This document shows, one piece after another, positions 52,803 through 62,451 of a DNA stretch of 64,000 nt. The position numbers and the translations under genes are program-made. Source of the stretch: Sulfidibacterium sp964549335 (GTDB lineage Bacteria; Bacteroidota; Bacteroidia; Bacteroidales; F082); contig CAZJUQ010000005.1 in assembly GCA_964549335.1 (NCBI GenBank), forward strand, positions 62,001 through 126,000, read 5' to 3'. Each line of letters begins with the position of its first letter. The first letter of the stretch is position 1. Below the pieces are notes generated by a model, which was not told the DNA's origin, did not search any database, and saw nothing but the letters and a program-made list of their open reading frames with translations.

Positions 52803-55430
52803 TTATTTTTTTAACGTTTTCAGTTGTTCTTCAAGAACTTTTATACGTGCTTCGGCATCGGCTTTTTTCTTTTTTTCACGCTCGACAACAGCAGCGGGAG
52901 CATTGTTTACAAAACGGTCGTTAGACAATTTTTTTTCAACCGACTTTAAGAATCCCCTTGTATAATTGAGTTCCTCTTCTATTTTTTTCCGTTCGGTTTC
53001 CGTGTCAACGGTTCCGGCAAGAGGGACATAATACTCTTGGGCGCCAACGGTAAATACCGAAACGCCTTCCGGTTTACCGTCAACAAACTTTATTTCGGAA
53101 ATATTTCCGAGTTTTTCAACCACCGGGAAAAACGTGCAGTTTGCGGCTTTGCCCTGTTTTACAAAAAGTTTGAGAGGTTCTTTATTGGGAATATTTTTGT
53201 CGCGGCGCAAGGTTCTTATGCCGGCAATAATATTCTCGGCTTTTTCAAATCCGGTTATTTTATCATCATCAAAGGGTTTTGCCTCAGGCATGGAGGCGAC
53301 GATAATGTCATCGCCTTCGTCGCGATTGCGCAGCAGATGCCAAATCTCTTCGGTAACAAAGGGCATAAAAGGATGTAATATTTTCATTAGCTCTTCGAAA
53401 AAGGTCACCGTTTTTTCGTAAGTAACTCTATCTACCGGTTGTTGATAAGGAGGTTTTACGGCTTCGAGATACCAACTGCAGAAGTCGTCCCAAATAAGTT
53501 TATAAGTTGACATCAGGGCATCCGAAATGCGGTATTGTGCAAAGTTGTGTTCTATTTCGGCGAGCACCTTGTTTTTTTTGGCTTCAAACCATTCTATTGC
53601 AAGGAGGGAACTTATGGGTTGGGGTAAATTTTCATTAATTTCCCAACCGCTGACAAGTCTTAATGCGTTCCATATTTTATTACTGAAATTTCTACCCTGC
53701 TCACATAATGCTTCGTCGAAAGGGAGGTCGTTTCCCGCGGGTGCAGTGAGCAACATACCCACCCTTACGCCGTCGGCGCCGTATTTTTCAATAAGTTTCA
53801 GCGGATCGGGCGAATTGCCGAGGGTTTTCGACATTTTACGTCCCAACTTATCGCGTACAATACCTGTAAAATAGACATTCCTGAAAGGCACCTCTTTTTT
53901 GTACTCAAGTCCTGCCATAATCATACGGGCAACCCAGAAAAATATAATGTCGGGACCTGTAACCAAATCGTTTGTGGGATAGTAGTATTTAATATCTCTG
54001 TTTTCAGGATGACGGATACCGTCGAAAACTGATATGGGCCACAACCACGACGAAAACCAGGTATCCATAACATCTTCGTCCTGTTTTAAATCTTCGGCTT
54101 TCAAACCGGGTTTACCGTATTGCCGGCGTGCCTTTTCCAGTGCTTCGTCAACAGTTTTGGCAACAACAAACTCGCCGTCGGGCAAATAATAAACCGGGAT
54201 ACGCTGCCCCCACCAAAGCTGGCGCGAAATATTCCAGTCGCGTACATTTTCCATCCAGTGGCGGTAAGTGTTTTTAAATTTGGCGGGGAAAAATTTTATC
54301 GTGCCGTTTTCTACAACATCAAGAGCGGGTTTTGCCAAATCCCTCATCTTTAAGAACCATTGGGTTGACAATTTGGGCTCTATAACCACATCGGTACGTT
54401 CCGAAAAACCGACACTATTAACGTAATCTTCAATTTTTAACAGATTGCCGGCTTTTTCAAGGTCATTTACTATTTCGTCACGTACATCAAACCTGTCTTT
54501 ACCCACATATAGCTGCGCATTTTCATTCAGAGTGCCGTCGTCGTTAAAAATATCGATACTCTCCAGATTATGTTTTAATCCCAGTTCGTAATCGTGAACA
54601 TCGTGAGCCGGAGTTATTTTAAGTGCCCCCGTTCCGAATTCCCTGTCAACGTATTCGTCGGTAATAACGGGCACAGCCCTGTTAACAAGCGGAACAACAA
54701 CCTTTTTGCCGTGGAATTTTTTAAATCTTTCGTCGTGGGGATGTACACAAACAGCGGTATCGCCCAAAATTGTTTCGGGACGTGTTGTTGCAATGGTAAT
54801 AAAATCATCTTCGTTTTCGACCTTGTAACGCAAATAATAGAGTTTCGATTTTACCTCTTTGTGTATTACCTCTTCGTCGGAAATTGCCGTTTGCGCTTTT
54901 GGGTCCCAGTTAACCATTCTGACACCTCTGTAAATTAGTCCTTTATTATACAAATCGATAAAGACATCTATTACCGATTCGTAAAGGGCTTCATCCATTG
55001 TAAAACGTGTGCGCTGCCAGTCGCACGAAGCGCCGAGTTTTTTCAGTTGTTCAAGAATTATCCCTCCGTGTTTCTCTTTCCATTCGTAAGCATGTTTCAA
55101 AAACTCATCGCGGCTCAAATCCTCTTTGTTAATGCCCTGTTCTTTCAGTTTATTAACCACTTTTGCTTCGGTTGCTATGGAGGCATGGTCGGTACCCGGT
55201 ACCCAACATGCATTTTTGCCCTGCATTCTTGCCCTGCGTATCAAAACGTCTTGCAATGTATTGTTAAGCATATGCCCCATGTGAAGCACCCCTGTAACAT
55301 TGGGAGGGGGAATTACAATGACATAAGGTTCTCTGTCGTCGGGTTCCGAATGAAAATAGTTTTTTTTCATCCAATAGCCGTACCATTTCTCTTCGGTAAC
55401 GGCGGGATTATATTTGGCTGATATTTGCAT
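52803..55430 (-). CDS. valS: Valyl-tRNA synthetase
   Basis: An 875-residue class I synthetase that charges tRNA-Val. It has PPNVTGVLHMGHML (the HIGH motif), the editing domain (TTRPETILGDTAV), GRKMSKTLGNS (KMSKS motif), the anticodon-binding helical domain, and a C-terminal coiled coil (about 810-875, EKKLSNDRFVNNAPAAVVE) typical of ValS. Length is standard. It is the last gene of a long leftward series; 178 gene-free bases separate it from lepB, with a TATTTTTG (minus strand, 55467-55460) just upstream of the start. Confidence 0.98.
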   Translation of the reverse strand: MQISAKYNPAVTEEKWYGYWMKKNYFHSEPDDREPYVIVIPPPNVTGVLHMGHMLNNTLQDVLIRRARMQGKNACWVPGTDHASIATEAKVVNKLKEQGINKEDLSRDEFLKHAYEWKEKHGGIILEQLKKLGASCDWQRTRFTMDEALYESVIDVFIDLYNKGLIYRGVRMVNWDPKAQTAISDEEVIHKEVKSKLYYLRYKVENEDDFITIATTRPETILGDTAVCVHPHDERFKKFHGKKVVVPLVNRAVPVITDEYVDREFGTGALKITPAHDVHDYELGLKHNLESIDIFNDDGTLNENAQLYVGKDRFDVRDEIVNDLEKAGNLLKIEDYVNSVGFSERTDVVIEPKLSTQWFLKMRDLAKPALDVVENGTIKFFPAKFKNTYRHWMENVRDWNISRQLWWGQRIPVYYLPDGEFVVAKTVDEALEKARRQYGKPGLKAEDLKQDEDVMDTWFSSWLWPISVFDGIRHPENRDIKYYYPTNDLVTGPDIIFFWVARMIMAGLEYKKEVPFRNVYFTGIVRDKLGRKMSKTLGNSPDPLKLIEKYGADGVRVGMLLTAPAGNDLPFDEALCEQGRNFSNKIWNALRLVSGWEINENLPQPISSLLAIEWFEAKKNKVLAEIEHNFAQYRISDALMSTYKLIWDDFCSWYLEAVKPPYQQPVDRVTYEKTVTFFEELMKILHPFMPFVTEEIWHLLRNRDEGDDIIVASMPEAKPFDDDKITGFEKAENIIAGIRTLRRDKNIPNKEPLKLFVKQGKAANCTFFPVVEKLGNISEIKFVDGKPEGVSVFTVGAQEYYVPLAGTVDTETERKKIEEELNYTRGFLKSVEKKLSNDRFVNNAPAAVVEREKKKKADAEARIKVLEEQLKTLKK

Positions 55431-55608
55431 AATAAAATTTAGATGTTTTTTCCGGAGGGCAAAAATATCAAAATTTTAATGAGTTTCGATAAGGGGAAAA
55501 CAATTCAGCACTGGGGATACCGTTTAAGCGTTATCAATTAAAACGGGGAGTATCTTTTTTAAAATTGCAAATTGCATTGAGATACCGAATGCAGCCCCTT
55601 TGCATGAG

Positions 55609-57123
55609 CTATTTTACAATTCGCATCATCTTGTTCCACCTTATTTTTCCGTCGAAAAGGCTTTTGTTGGGGTCGAGCGAAAGCCAAACAAATTCGGCTT
55701 TACCCACAATGTGGTCTTCGGGCACAAAACCCCAGTAGCGCGAATCGGCAGAGTTATGCCTGTTGTCTCCCATCATCCAGTAGTAATCCATTTTAAAGGT
55801 ATAGGTGTCGGCAGGTTTACCGTTAATGAAAAATTTACCGTTTTTCTCTTTAAAATCGTTACCCTCGTAAACACTAATTACGCGTTTGTATATGGAGATG
55901 TTAGCGGTTGTCAGTTTTATTGTCACACCCTTTTTAGGTATCCACAGAGGGCCGAAATTATCGCGGTTCCATTTGTGTATTGAATCGTAAGGGAATATAT
56001 TTCTGTCCCACTGACCTGCAGGTTCGTTAAAGGGCACTATTTTTTTGACAATGGGAAGTTTTTCCAACTCCTCCCTTGCTTTATCGGTAAGTATATAAAC
56101 AAACTCGCCGGGCATATTGGTGCGTCCGCCTTCGGTAACATTTAGTCTGTCCAAGATTTTCGGATTAATACTGTTTCCGTCGGTATAAACGTGATACTGG
56201 AACTGTTTCAATCCGGGATTATGATTCTCTTTTCCGTTGATAAAGACCTTGCGGTTAATAATTTGTAATGTATCGCCCGGCAATCCTATACACCGTTTTA
56301 TATAGTTTTCGCGCTTGTCAACAGGCCGGTAAACAATATTCCCGAAATTTCTTTTATCGGTCCAAACCCTTTTACGTCCGTATTGTTTAACAAGGGTATA
56401 ATAACTGACATTACTTTGGAAACGTGTGGATACGGTATCTCCGGCCGGATAATTAAACACCACGGCATCGTTGCGTTCCACCTTACCCAAACCGGGAAAA
56501 CGGAAATAGGGTAAATGTATCCATTCGAGATACGATTTTACACTGGTTGTCAGCGGTAAGGTGTGGTGTACAAAAGGAAACGAAAGGGGTGTATTCGGAA
56601 CTTTCGGTCCGTAAGCTATTTTGCTCACGAAAAGATAATCGCCAACCAGCAACGATTTTTCCATTGATGATGTGGGTATTGTATATGCCTCAATGAGAAA
56701 GGTGCGTATTATTGTTGCGGCCACCACTGCAAAAACAATAGCGTCAACCCATTCGCGCACCACACCTTTTTCGGGCTCGGTGCGGTTATCGGGGTCGACA
56801 AACCGTTCATCTTTTTTAAAAGCAAGGTAAGGAAAATAGATAAACGGTAGCACAACCGCCAAAAACTGTTCGCCCAACCCGAACTTGTTGAAACATTTTG
56901 CCATTTCAACAAGCATAAGCATGTATACAAATACGTTTAAAAAGGGAAATATTAACAAAGCAAACCACCACAGCGGTTTTTTAATAATTTTCAAAAAGAC
57001 GTATAGATTGTAAAAAGGGATAAGGGTTTCCCACCCTTTACGACCTGCTTTTTCAAATTGCCCCCATAAAAAAACCGTTGGGAACGTGAACAATATCGGG
57101 ATAACAACAATAAGTTCTAACAT
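55609..57123 (-). CDS. lepB: Signal peptidase I with an N-terminal DUF5684-like membrane region
   Basis: 504 residues, much longer than typical SPase I. The first 105 residues have three hydrophobic segments and the DUF5684-like GWETLIPFYNLYVFLKII. The catalytic part starts about 120: membrane helix, then PTSSMEKSLLVGDYLFV with nucleophile S153, NYIKRCIGLPGD with general base K276, and GDNRHNSADSRYWGFVPEDHIVGKA. Between these is an enlarged substrate-side region (about 290-440), as seen in Bacteroidota enzymes. It cleaves signal peptides of exported proteins at the inner membrane. No close paralogue is adjacent. Confidence 0.94.
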   Translation of the reverse strand: MLELIVVIPILFTFPTVFLWGQFEKAGRKGWETLIPFYNLYVFLKIIKKPLWWFALLIFPFLNVFVYMLMLVEMAKCFNKFGLGEQFLAVVLPFIYFPYLAFKKDERFVDPDNRTEPEKGVVREWVDAIVFAVVAATIIRTFLIEAYTIPTSSMEKSLLVGDYLFVSKIAYGPKVPNTPLSFPFVHHTLPLTTSVKSYLEWIHLPYFRFPGLGKVERNDAVVFNYPAGDTVSTRFQSNVSYYTLVKQYGRKRVWTDKRNFGNIVYRPVDKRENYIKRCIGLPGDTLQIINRKVFINGKENHNPGLKQFQYHVYTDGNSINPKILDRLNVTEGGRTNMPGEFVYILTDKAREELEKLPIVKKIVPFNEPAGQWDRNIFPYDSIHKWNRDNFGPLWIPKKGVTIKLTTANISIYKRVISVYEGNDFKEKNGKFFINGKPADTYTFKMDYYWMMGDNRHNSADSRYWGFVPEDHIVGKAEFVWLSLDPNKSLFDGKIRWNKMMRIVK

Positions 57124-57224
57124 AAAAAGTGTTTTTTATTTAAGGTGTTGCAAGATAATATCTTTTCATAATATCAAGCGGTTAAACTTTGTTAAACAAA
57201 AATCGCCGCAAAGCTAAAATATTT

Positions 57225-57665
57225 TCATTTTTTGTAGAGCACTTTCTTACCCGTTCCGGCAATTTTCAACCAAATACCACCCGACGAGGCTTTTTGCGAA
57301 AACGGTGTCAAATCAAACGAGAAACTCTTTTGTATCATTGAACGGCATGCATCGTTATCGGCAAAGCAGAAATACAACACCGTTTTCGGCGGGAACGACT
57401 CCATAACCCTGTTTGTGTAATACAACTTGGCATCTGCCGTACCGCAACCGCCGTCATACGTAACGTACACATTCAAACAATCGCCCGATACCGCAAGAGA
57501 ATCCAATGTATAATAATCCCCCTTTGCAGGCACCGAATCGATAAGTTGCATAGGCAGGCATCCTCCGGTTTTTTCCCTTACAGTCTTTTTATGCGAAAGG
57601 CACGAATACATTAATGTCAAAACAGGAAGTAACATTGCAAATAAAATTTTCGCTAACGGTTTCAT
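57225..57665 (-). CDS. Small lipoprotein of unknown function
   Basis: 146 residues with a lipobox LMYSC (C22). The mature part has several cysteines (GGCLPM, SGDCLNV, GGCGTADAK, FCFADNDACRSM), perhaps forming disulfides, and a predicted beta-sandwich. I do not recognise the family. It overlaps dapB by 4 bases (ATGA) and precedes lepB, so it belongs to this leftward operon. Confidence 0.72.
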   Translation of the reverse strand: MKPLAKILFAMLLPVLTLMYSCLSHKKTVREKTGGCLPMQLIDSVPAKGDYYTLDSLAVSGDCLNVYVTYDGGCGTADAKLYYTNRVMESFPPKTVLYFCFADNDACRSMIQKSFSFDLTPFSQKASSGGIWLKIAGTGKKVLYKK

Positions 57666-58399
57666 ATTCCCAAGGTTTTTAGCAAATCGTTAATGGTAAA
57701 TATCCCTTTTTTATCACATACAAATTCGGCAGCCATAACGGCACCCGTGGCAAACCCCTCTCTCGATTTGGCTTTATGTTTCAATATCAACTCGTCCACT
57801 TTCGACACATATTTTATTTCATGAGTTCCCGGCACCTCTCCCACTCTTTCGGAAACTACGGGTAACTCTCCGTTTGACGCTACAGCGTTGTTAACCCATT
57901 TGCGGTAACCGGGATTTTGCATAATAATATCGCCGGCAAGTTGAACGGCGGTACCGCTCGGAGCATCGAGTTTATGAATGTGATGAATCTCTTTTACGCA
58001 GGCATGGTAACCCTCTATTTTGCCCATTATACGGGCGAGTTCCCTGTTAAGATAAAATAGCACATGTACTCCTATGCTAAAGTTGGGGGCATAAAGGAGT
58101 GTTCCGTTTTTTGTTTTACAAGCGTGCGAAACCTCTTCCAAGCTCCCGTACCACCCGGTGGTTCCGCAAACCACAGGCAAGTTTTTGTCAAAACAACGCA
58201 AAATGTTGTTAACGGCTGTTTCCGGCATTGAGAAATCAATAACTATTGTTCTTTCCTGAAAATTTTGCGGCAACTCTTTCCAGTGGTCCTCGTTGTCCAA
58301 ACGGGCAATAATATTATGTTTCCGTTCAATGGCGACTTTTTCAATGGTTTTTCCCATTTTTCCGTATCCGGAAATTATAATATTCAACCGTTTATCCAT
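57662..58399 (-). CDS. dapB: 4-hydroxy-tetrahydrodipicolinate reductase
   Basis: 245 residues. The nucleotide-binding ISGYGKMGKTIEKVA motif is at the N-terminus, CGTTGWYG follows, and the diagnostic loop EIHHIHKLDAPSGTA contains the catalytic His and Lys region. It catalyses the NAD(P)H-dependent step of the diaminopimelate/lysine pathway. The length fits the family. It sits 23 bases after aroE and overlaps the following lipoprotein gene. Confidence 0.96.
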   Translation of the reverse strand: MDKRLNIIISGYGKMGKTIEKVAIERKHNIIARLDNEDHWKELPQNFQERTIVIDFSMPETAVNNILRCFDKNLPVVCGTTGWYGSLEEVSHACKTKNGTLLYAPNFSIGVHVLFYLNRELARIMGKIEGYHACVKEIHHIHKLDAPSGTAVQLAGDIIMQNPGYRKWVNNAVASNGELPVVSERVGEVPGTHEIKYVSKVDELILKHKAKSREGFATGAVMAAEFVCDKKGIFTINDLLKTLGI

Positions 58400-58422
58400 A
58401 ATAGAATGGGTATGATTTTTTT

Positions 58423-59181
58423 TTAAAAGAAAAATCTGTTATTCCATATTGTCCACGAGCGTTCGGCCTGCAGGTACAACATCTCCAAACCGTTTTTTGT
58501 TGTGGCACCGTGTTCCCTTCCCTTTTTCAAAAAAAGCGTCTCTGCGGGATTATAAACCACATCGTACAAAATATGATCTTTTGTAAGCAATTCGTACGGT
58601 ATTTCGGGACATTCGTCAACATTGGGATAGGTTCCGAGAGGCGTCGTGTTAATAATTAAATTACTGGTTTTCATAATTTCGTTGTCGAGCCAACTGTAAC
58701 GCAAACTTTCGATTTTTACCGGCTTGCGACTCACAAAATAGAAATAGATTCCCAACTTTCTAAGAACAAAAGCCACCGTATGAGCGGTACCTCCAGTGCC
58801 CAAAATAAGTGCCCTGATATGCTCACGCGAATCGACCAATGGTTTCAATGTTTTTTCAAAGGCGTATGCATCGGTATTGTAGCCCTTCAAGGAATATCCG
58901 TCTCTTTTCCTAAACACTTTTACAACATTTACCGAACCGGTAACGCGTGCTTCCGGACTTAATTTATCAAGGTAACTGACAACGGATTGTTTATAAGGAA
59001 CCGTCACATTGAAACCCTCCAAATCTTTATTATTTTCCACCAATTGAGGCAGGTTGTCGAGATTATCCGTTTCGAATAATCTGTATTCCCCCTTAATTCC
59101 TTTTTTCAAAAACTTCTCTTCAAATATTTTAGGCGAATAGGAATACCCCAACGATTTACCCAATAATCCGTAAACTTTCAT
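58423..59181 (-). CDS. aroE: Shikimate dehydrogenase
   Basis: 252 residues. The N-terminal YGLLGKSLGYSYSPKIFEE and GFNVTVPYKQSV hold the substrate-binding and catalytic Lys-Asp region, with NTDAYAFEKTL completing it. The Rossmann part has LILGTGGTAHTVAFVLR, INTTPLGTYPN, and the C-terminal NGLEMLYLQAERSW. It reduces 3-dehydroshikimate to shikimate in aromatic amino-acid synthesis. It is part of the leftward run and is followed by dapB. Confidence 0.95.
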   Translation of the reverse strand: MKVYGLLGKSLGYSYSPKIFEEKFLKKGIKGEYRLFETDNLDNLPQLVENNKDLEGFNVTVPYKQSVVSYLDKLSPEARVTGSVNVVKVFRKRDGYSLKGYNTDAYAFEKTLKPLVDSREHIRALILGTGGTAHTVAFVLRKLGIYFYFVSRKPVKIESLRYSWLDNEIMKTSNLIINTTPLGTYPNVDECPEIPYELLTKDHILYDVVYNPAETLFLKKGREHGATTKNGLEMLYLQAERSWTIWNNRFFF

Positions 59182-59245
59182 CTAAATTGCGGTAATGTTT
59201 ATTATACTTGGTTTGTTTTTTCGATTTTTTGTAAAAATAGAAATT

Positions 59246-60196
59246 TTATTTATTACTTTTTTCAATCCCTTTCTCTTTACCGGATGCCATAAGCTCCAAT
59301 ACCGTTATCGATGCTATTCCCAACAAGATAACAAAAATAGCCAGCCATGTGTGCAAACCCGGGTCGGGAGGCAAAACACTTTTATACGATGCCACAACTT
59401 TTTCTCCGTGTTTCATAATAAACTCGCCGGCGCCGTTTTTCAAATAAACCGTCTCTTTCCATGGCCATAAAACATTTAAACTTCCCAGAATAAAACCGGT
59501 AAGAACAGCAAGCGTTTGATTTTTGAAATGTTTAAACACCCACGAAAGAACATGAGAAAAAGCCACCAGACCCACAACTGCACCTATGGCAACAGGCAGA
59601 AGGATTTTTATATCGATATTATTAATGGCATCTATTGCAACAAGCTGGTAATTACCCATTAATATCAAAACAAACGAACCCGACAACCCCGGTAAAATCA
59701 TACTGCATATGGCAACAACACCACACAAAATAAGATACCAAAAATTATCGTTTTGCGTTGCCGGATTTATAAAAGATATTATCACGGCAAATGCTGTTCC
59801 CGCCAACAAAGATACTATAACATTCAATTTCCACTTTTCAATGGTTTTACCCACAAAATATACCGATGCCAAAACAAGACCGAAAAAATACGCCCATATA
59901 TATACGGGATAATTTTTAAACAAAAAGTCAAATATTTTGGCAAGCAAAACAATTGCCAGGACAATACCCAAAAACAACGACAAAAGAAAATAGAGATCGG
60001 TTTTTGCGGCAAAATCTTTCCATTTTCCCGACAACAATAATTTAACGGCCGTAATGTCGAATGATTTTATGGCGTTTATTATTCTTTCGAAAATTCCCGT
60101 TATCAAAGCTATGGTACCTCCCGACACGCCGGGGATAATATTGGCTATTCCCACAGCCACTCCTTTTAGCAGATATATCAGATATTCTTTCATCAA
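59246..60196 (-). CDS. DUF368 family membrane protein
   Basis: 316 residues with about eight hydrophobic segments. The family start is GVAVGIANIIPGVSGGTIALITGIFERI, and a second inverted-repeat copy is ICSMILPGLSGSFVLILMGNY near residue 165. The PGVSGG/PGLSGS pair is the hallmark of DUF368. These proteins are related by structure to polyprenyl-phosphate transporters, and some members recycle undecaprenyl phosphate across the membrane; assigning that role here is an inference. It begins 10 bases after the aldehyde dehydrogenase stop. Confidence 0.9.
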   Translation of the reverse strand: MMKEYLIYLLKGVAVGIANIIPGVSGGTIALITGIFERIINAIKSFDITAVKLLLSGKWKDFAAKTDLYFLLSLFLGIVLAIVLLAKIFDFLFKNYPVYIWAYFFGLVLASVYFVGKTIEKWKLNVIVSLLAGTAFAVIISFINPATQNDNFWYLILCGVVAICSMILPGLSGSFVLILMGNYQLVAIDAINNIDIKILLPVAIGAVVGLVAFSHVLSWVFKHFKNQTLAVLTGFILGSLNVLWPWKETVYLKNGAGEFIMKHGEKVVASYKSVLPPDPGLHTWLAIFVILLGIASITVLELMASGKEKGIEKSNK

Positions 60197-60206
60197 GCAG
60201 TTATTA

Positions 60207-61580
60207 TTAACGCATTATAAATTTAATAATCTTGTATTTCCAACTTTGGAAAGGGGCATATCTTACGGGCACATCCGGCCATACCGCACGTTTTACCACC
60301 GATTTGACATTCGAAAACAGTTCAAACGAATATTTACCGTGGTACTTACCAGTTCCGCTGTTTCCAATACCGCCGAAAGGCAATTTCGGCGACACGATAT
60401 GAACAAGGGTGTCGTTAATGGAAACCCCTCCCGATGAAATCTCTTTCAAAATTCTGTTTTGTAACCGTTTGTTATCGGTAAAAAGGTACAATGCCAAAGG
60501 TTTCGGACGGCTGTTTATCTTTTCAATTATTTCGCCGTAATCATCAAAAGTAATAACGGGAAACAACGGCCCGAAAATCTCCTGCCCCATAACCGGCATA
60601 TCAAAGGTAACGTTATTCAAAACAGTGGGCGAAAACCACCGTTCTTCAATATTGTATTTGCCGCCGTAATATATTTCGGCACCTTCCGTAAGCGTCTTCA
60701 AACGTTCGACGTTTGCCTTAGTAATTATCCTTGGATAATCTTTGTTGTTAAGCGTGTCGGGACCATACATCTTTTCCACGGCGTCTTTCAACAAATCGAG
60801 AAAGAGCTTTTTTACCGATTTGTGAACCAAAAAATAATCGGGAGCTATACATGTTTGCCCCGCATTTATCAACTTACCCCATGCAATACGGCGGGCGGCT
60901 AATTTCAAATTGGCATTTTCATCTACAATGCAAGGACTTTTGCCTCCCAATTCCAATGTCACGGGTGTCATATTTTTTGCCGCATGTTGCATAACTATTT
61001 TTCCCACCCTCGGGCTACCCGTAAAAAACACATGGTCGAAAGGCAACTTTAACAGTTCCTGCGAAACATCAACGCCCCCCGTAAAAAGTTTAACGGTAGC
61101 AGGGTCAAATGTGGTGTTTATAATTTTTTCGAGAAGTGCTGAGGTGTTGGCCGAAATTTCCGAAGGTTTCAACACAACCCTGTCGCCTGCCGAGAGTGCT
61201 CCTATCAACGGGGCAATCATCAGATGAAAGGGATAATTCCAGGGTGAGATGATAAGCACTTTTCCTTTCGGTTCGTATGTGTAGAAACTTTTGGCCGGAA
61301 AATTTACAACGGGTGTGGAAACCCTGTGGGGTCTCATCCATTTACGCAAATGTTTCAGATGAAAATTCAACTCTTCGAGGACAAAACCTATCTCGGTGGC
61401 ATATGCTTCGAATCTCGATTTGTGTAAATCTTTGTAAAGTGCTTCGTAAATTTCCTCTTCGTAATAAAGAATTGCTGTACGCAATTTTTTCAAATTGTCG
61501 ATGCGGGCGGCATAATCAGGCTGGCCGTTTTTTACGGCTTTTTCTTGCAATAAAAACAAATCCCTGATTTTTTCCCTCAT
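60207..61580 (-). CDS. NAD(P)-dependent aldehyde dehydrogenase (class 3-like)
   Basis: 457 residues. It has LIISPWNYPFHLMIAPLIGALSAG and RVVLKPSEIS for cofactor binding, VTLELGGKSPCI with the catalytic Glu, and NAGQTCIAPDYFLV with the catalytic Cys in the usual spacing. The short length and the C-terminal FELFSNVKSVVKRAVWPDVPVR match the class 3/fatty-aldehyde group. It oxidises an aldehyde, likely medium- or long-chain, in the cytoplasm. It starts 28 bases after the phosphosulfolactate-synthase homologue, so both may be cotranscribed. Confidence 0.92.
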   Translation of the reverse strand: MREKIRDLFLLQEKAVKNGQPDYAARIDNLKKLRTAILYYEEEIYEALYKDLHKSRFEAYATEIGFVLEELNFHLKHLRKWMRPHRVSTPVVNFPAKSFYTYEPKGKVLIISPWNYPFHLMIAPLIGALSAGDRVVLKPSEISANTSALLEKIINTTFDPATVKLFTGGVDVSQELLKLPFDHVFFTGSPRVGKIVMQHAAKNMTPVTLELGGKSPCIVDENANLKLAARRIAWGKLINAGQTCIAPDYFLVHKSVKKLFLDLLKDAVEKMYGPDTLNNKDYPRIITKANVERLKTLTEGAEIYYGGKYNIEERWFSPTVLNNVTFDMPVMGQEIFGPLFPVITFDDYGEIIEKINSRPKPLALYLFTDNKRLQNRILKEISSGGVSINDTLVHIVSPKLPFGGIGNSGTGKYHGKYSFELFSNVKSVVKRAVWPDVPVRYAPFQSWKYKIIKFIMR

Positions 61581-61608
61581 TTTTCACCCCTTGTCCGTTA
61601 TTAAATAG

Positions 61609-62388
61609 CTAAACAAGCTCCTGTTTCAAATCGTCAGGAAGAAAATGCATAAAGGTATCGCCACGCAGACCCAACCGCAATGTTTCGAGGGGTATAACTT
61701 CGGCAGGAGCGATATTTCCGAGATTTACGTTAGCGCCGAAATGTTTAATAAACCAAGCCTGCTGCGATTTTTGGGGAGCCTCCCACAAAATACTGTCGAG
61801 AGGAATAACCTTGGAAATATCGTTAATAAGTTCGAAGTTGGCTTTTCCGTGGGTATCGTAAATACCTACCGTACCGCTTTCGCGTGCTTCGGCAATTACT
61901 TTAAACGAGCCGGCTTCCAGTTCGGCTTTCATTTGATTTACCCATTGCGAATTGGGAATTTCCAGACCTGCAATTTTCGAACCCACCTCCGAAACCACGG
62001 TAAAATCTTTTGACAAAAGAGAGATATAATTACACTTTTCGTAATGCGGCAACGACATTGAGCCGTCGGAAATTTCAACGGCATCAAACCCCATATCGTC
62101 AACAAAAGAGCGAAAAGAGTCGAACTGTCCCCTGATAAGAAAAGCCTCGAAAAGGGTTCCGCCCGGATAGACCTTTATATTGTTCGACTTGTAAAGTTTT
62201 ATCTTTTCTTTCACATTCGGATTTACATAGGAGGTTCCGAAACCAAGTTTAACAAAGTCAATCAAACCGGCTGCCATCTCCATCAAATCCGCCGCTTGAT
62301 TCATTCCCATGCCTTTGTCCATTACCATTGTAATACCCGTATTGCGCTTTTTTGCAGTACGTTCAGGAATATATTTCAAATTTTTCAT
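61609..62388 (-). CDS. Phosphosulfolactate synthase homologue (ComA family)
   Basis: 259 residues. The ComA barrel is recognised by TGITMVMDKGMGMNQAADLM, LIDFVKLGFGTSYVNP, KVYPGGTLFEAFLIRGQ, DAVEISDGSMSLP, VVSEVGSKIAG, and IIAEARESGTVGIYD-like sequence near 165. In methanogens ComA adds sulfite to phosphoenolpyruvate in coenzyme M synthesis. In Bacteroidota homologues are common but the product is not established. No comB, comC or sulfonate-lipid gene is adjacent, so the role here is open; a sulfonated metabolite is one possibility. Confidence 0.85.
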   Translation of the reverse strand: MKNLKYIPERTAKKRNTGITMVMDKGMGMNQAADLMEMAAGLIDFVKLGFGTSYVNPNVKEKIKLYKSNNIKVYPGGTLFEAFLIRGQFDSFRSFVDDMGFDAVEISDGSMSLPHYEKCNYISLLSKDFTVVSEVGSKIAGLEIPNSQWVNQMKAELEAGSFKVIAEARESGTVGIYDTHGKANFELINDISKVIPLDSILWEAPQKSQQAWFIKHFGANVNLGNIAPAEVIPLETLRLGLRGDTFMHFLPDDLKQELV

Positions 62389-62451
62389 CTGTATATCTGT
62401 TTATCATCCGGTGTTATGTTTTTCCGGACGAATATGTTTTCGTAACCAATA

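Noticed and set aside
57209..57216. CAAAGCTA as a lepB promoter element
   Set aside because: It reads TAGCTTTG on the minus strand but lies about 85 bases before the lepB start with no TTG at the right distance.
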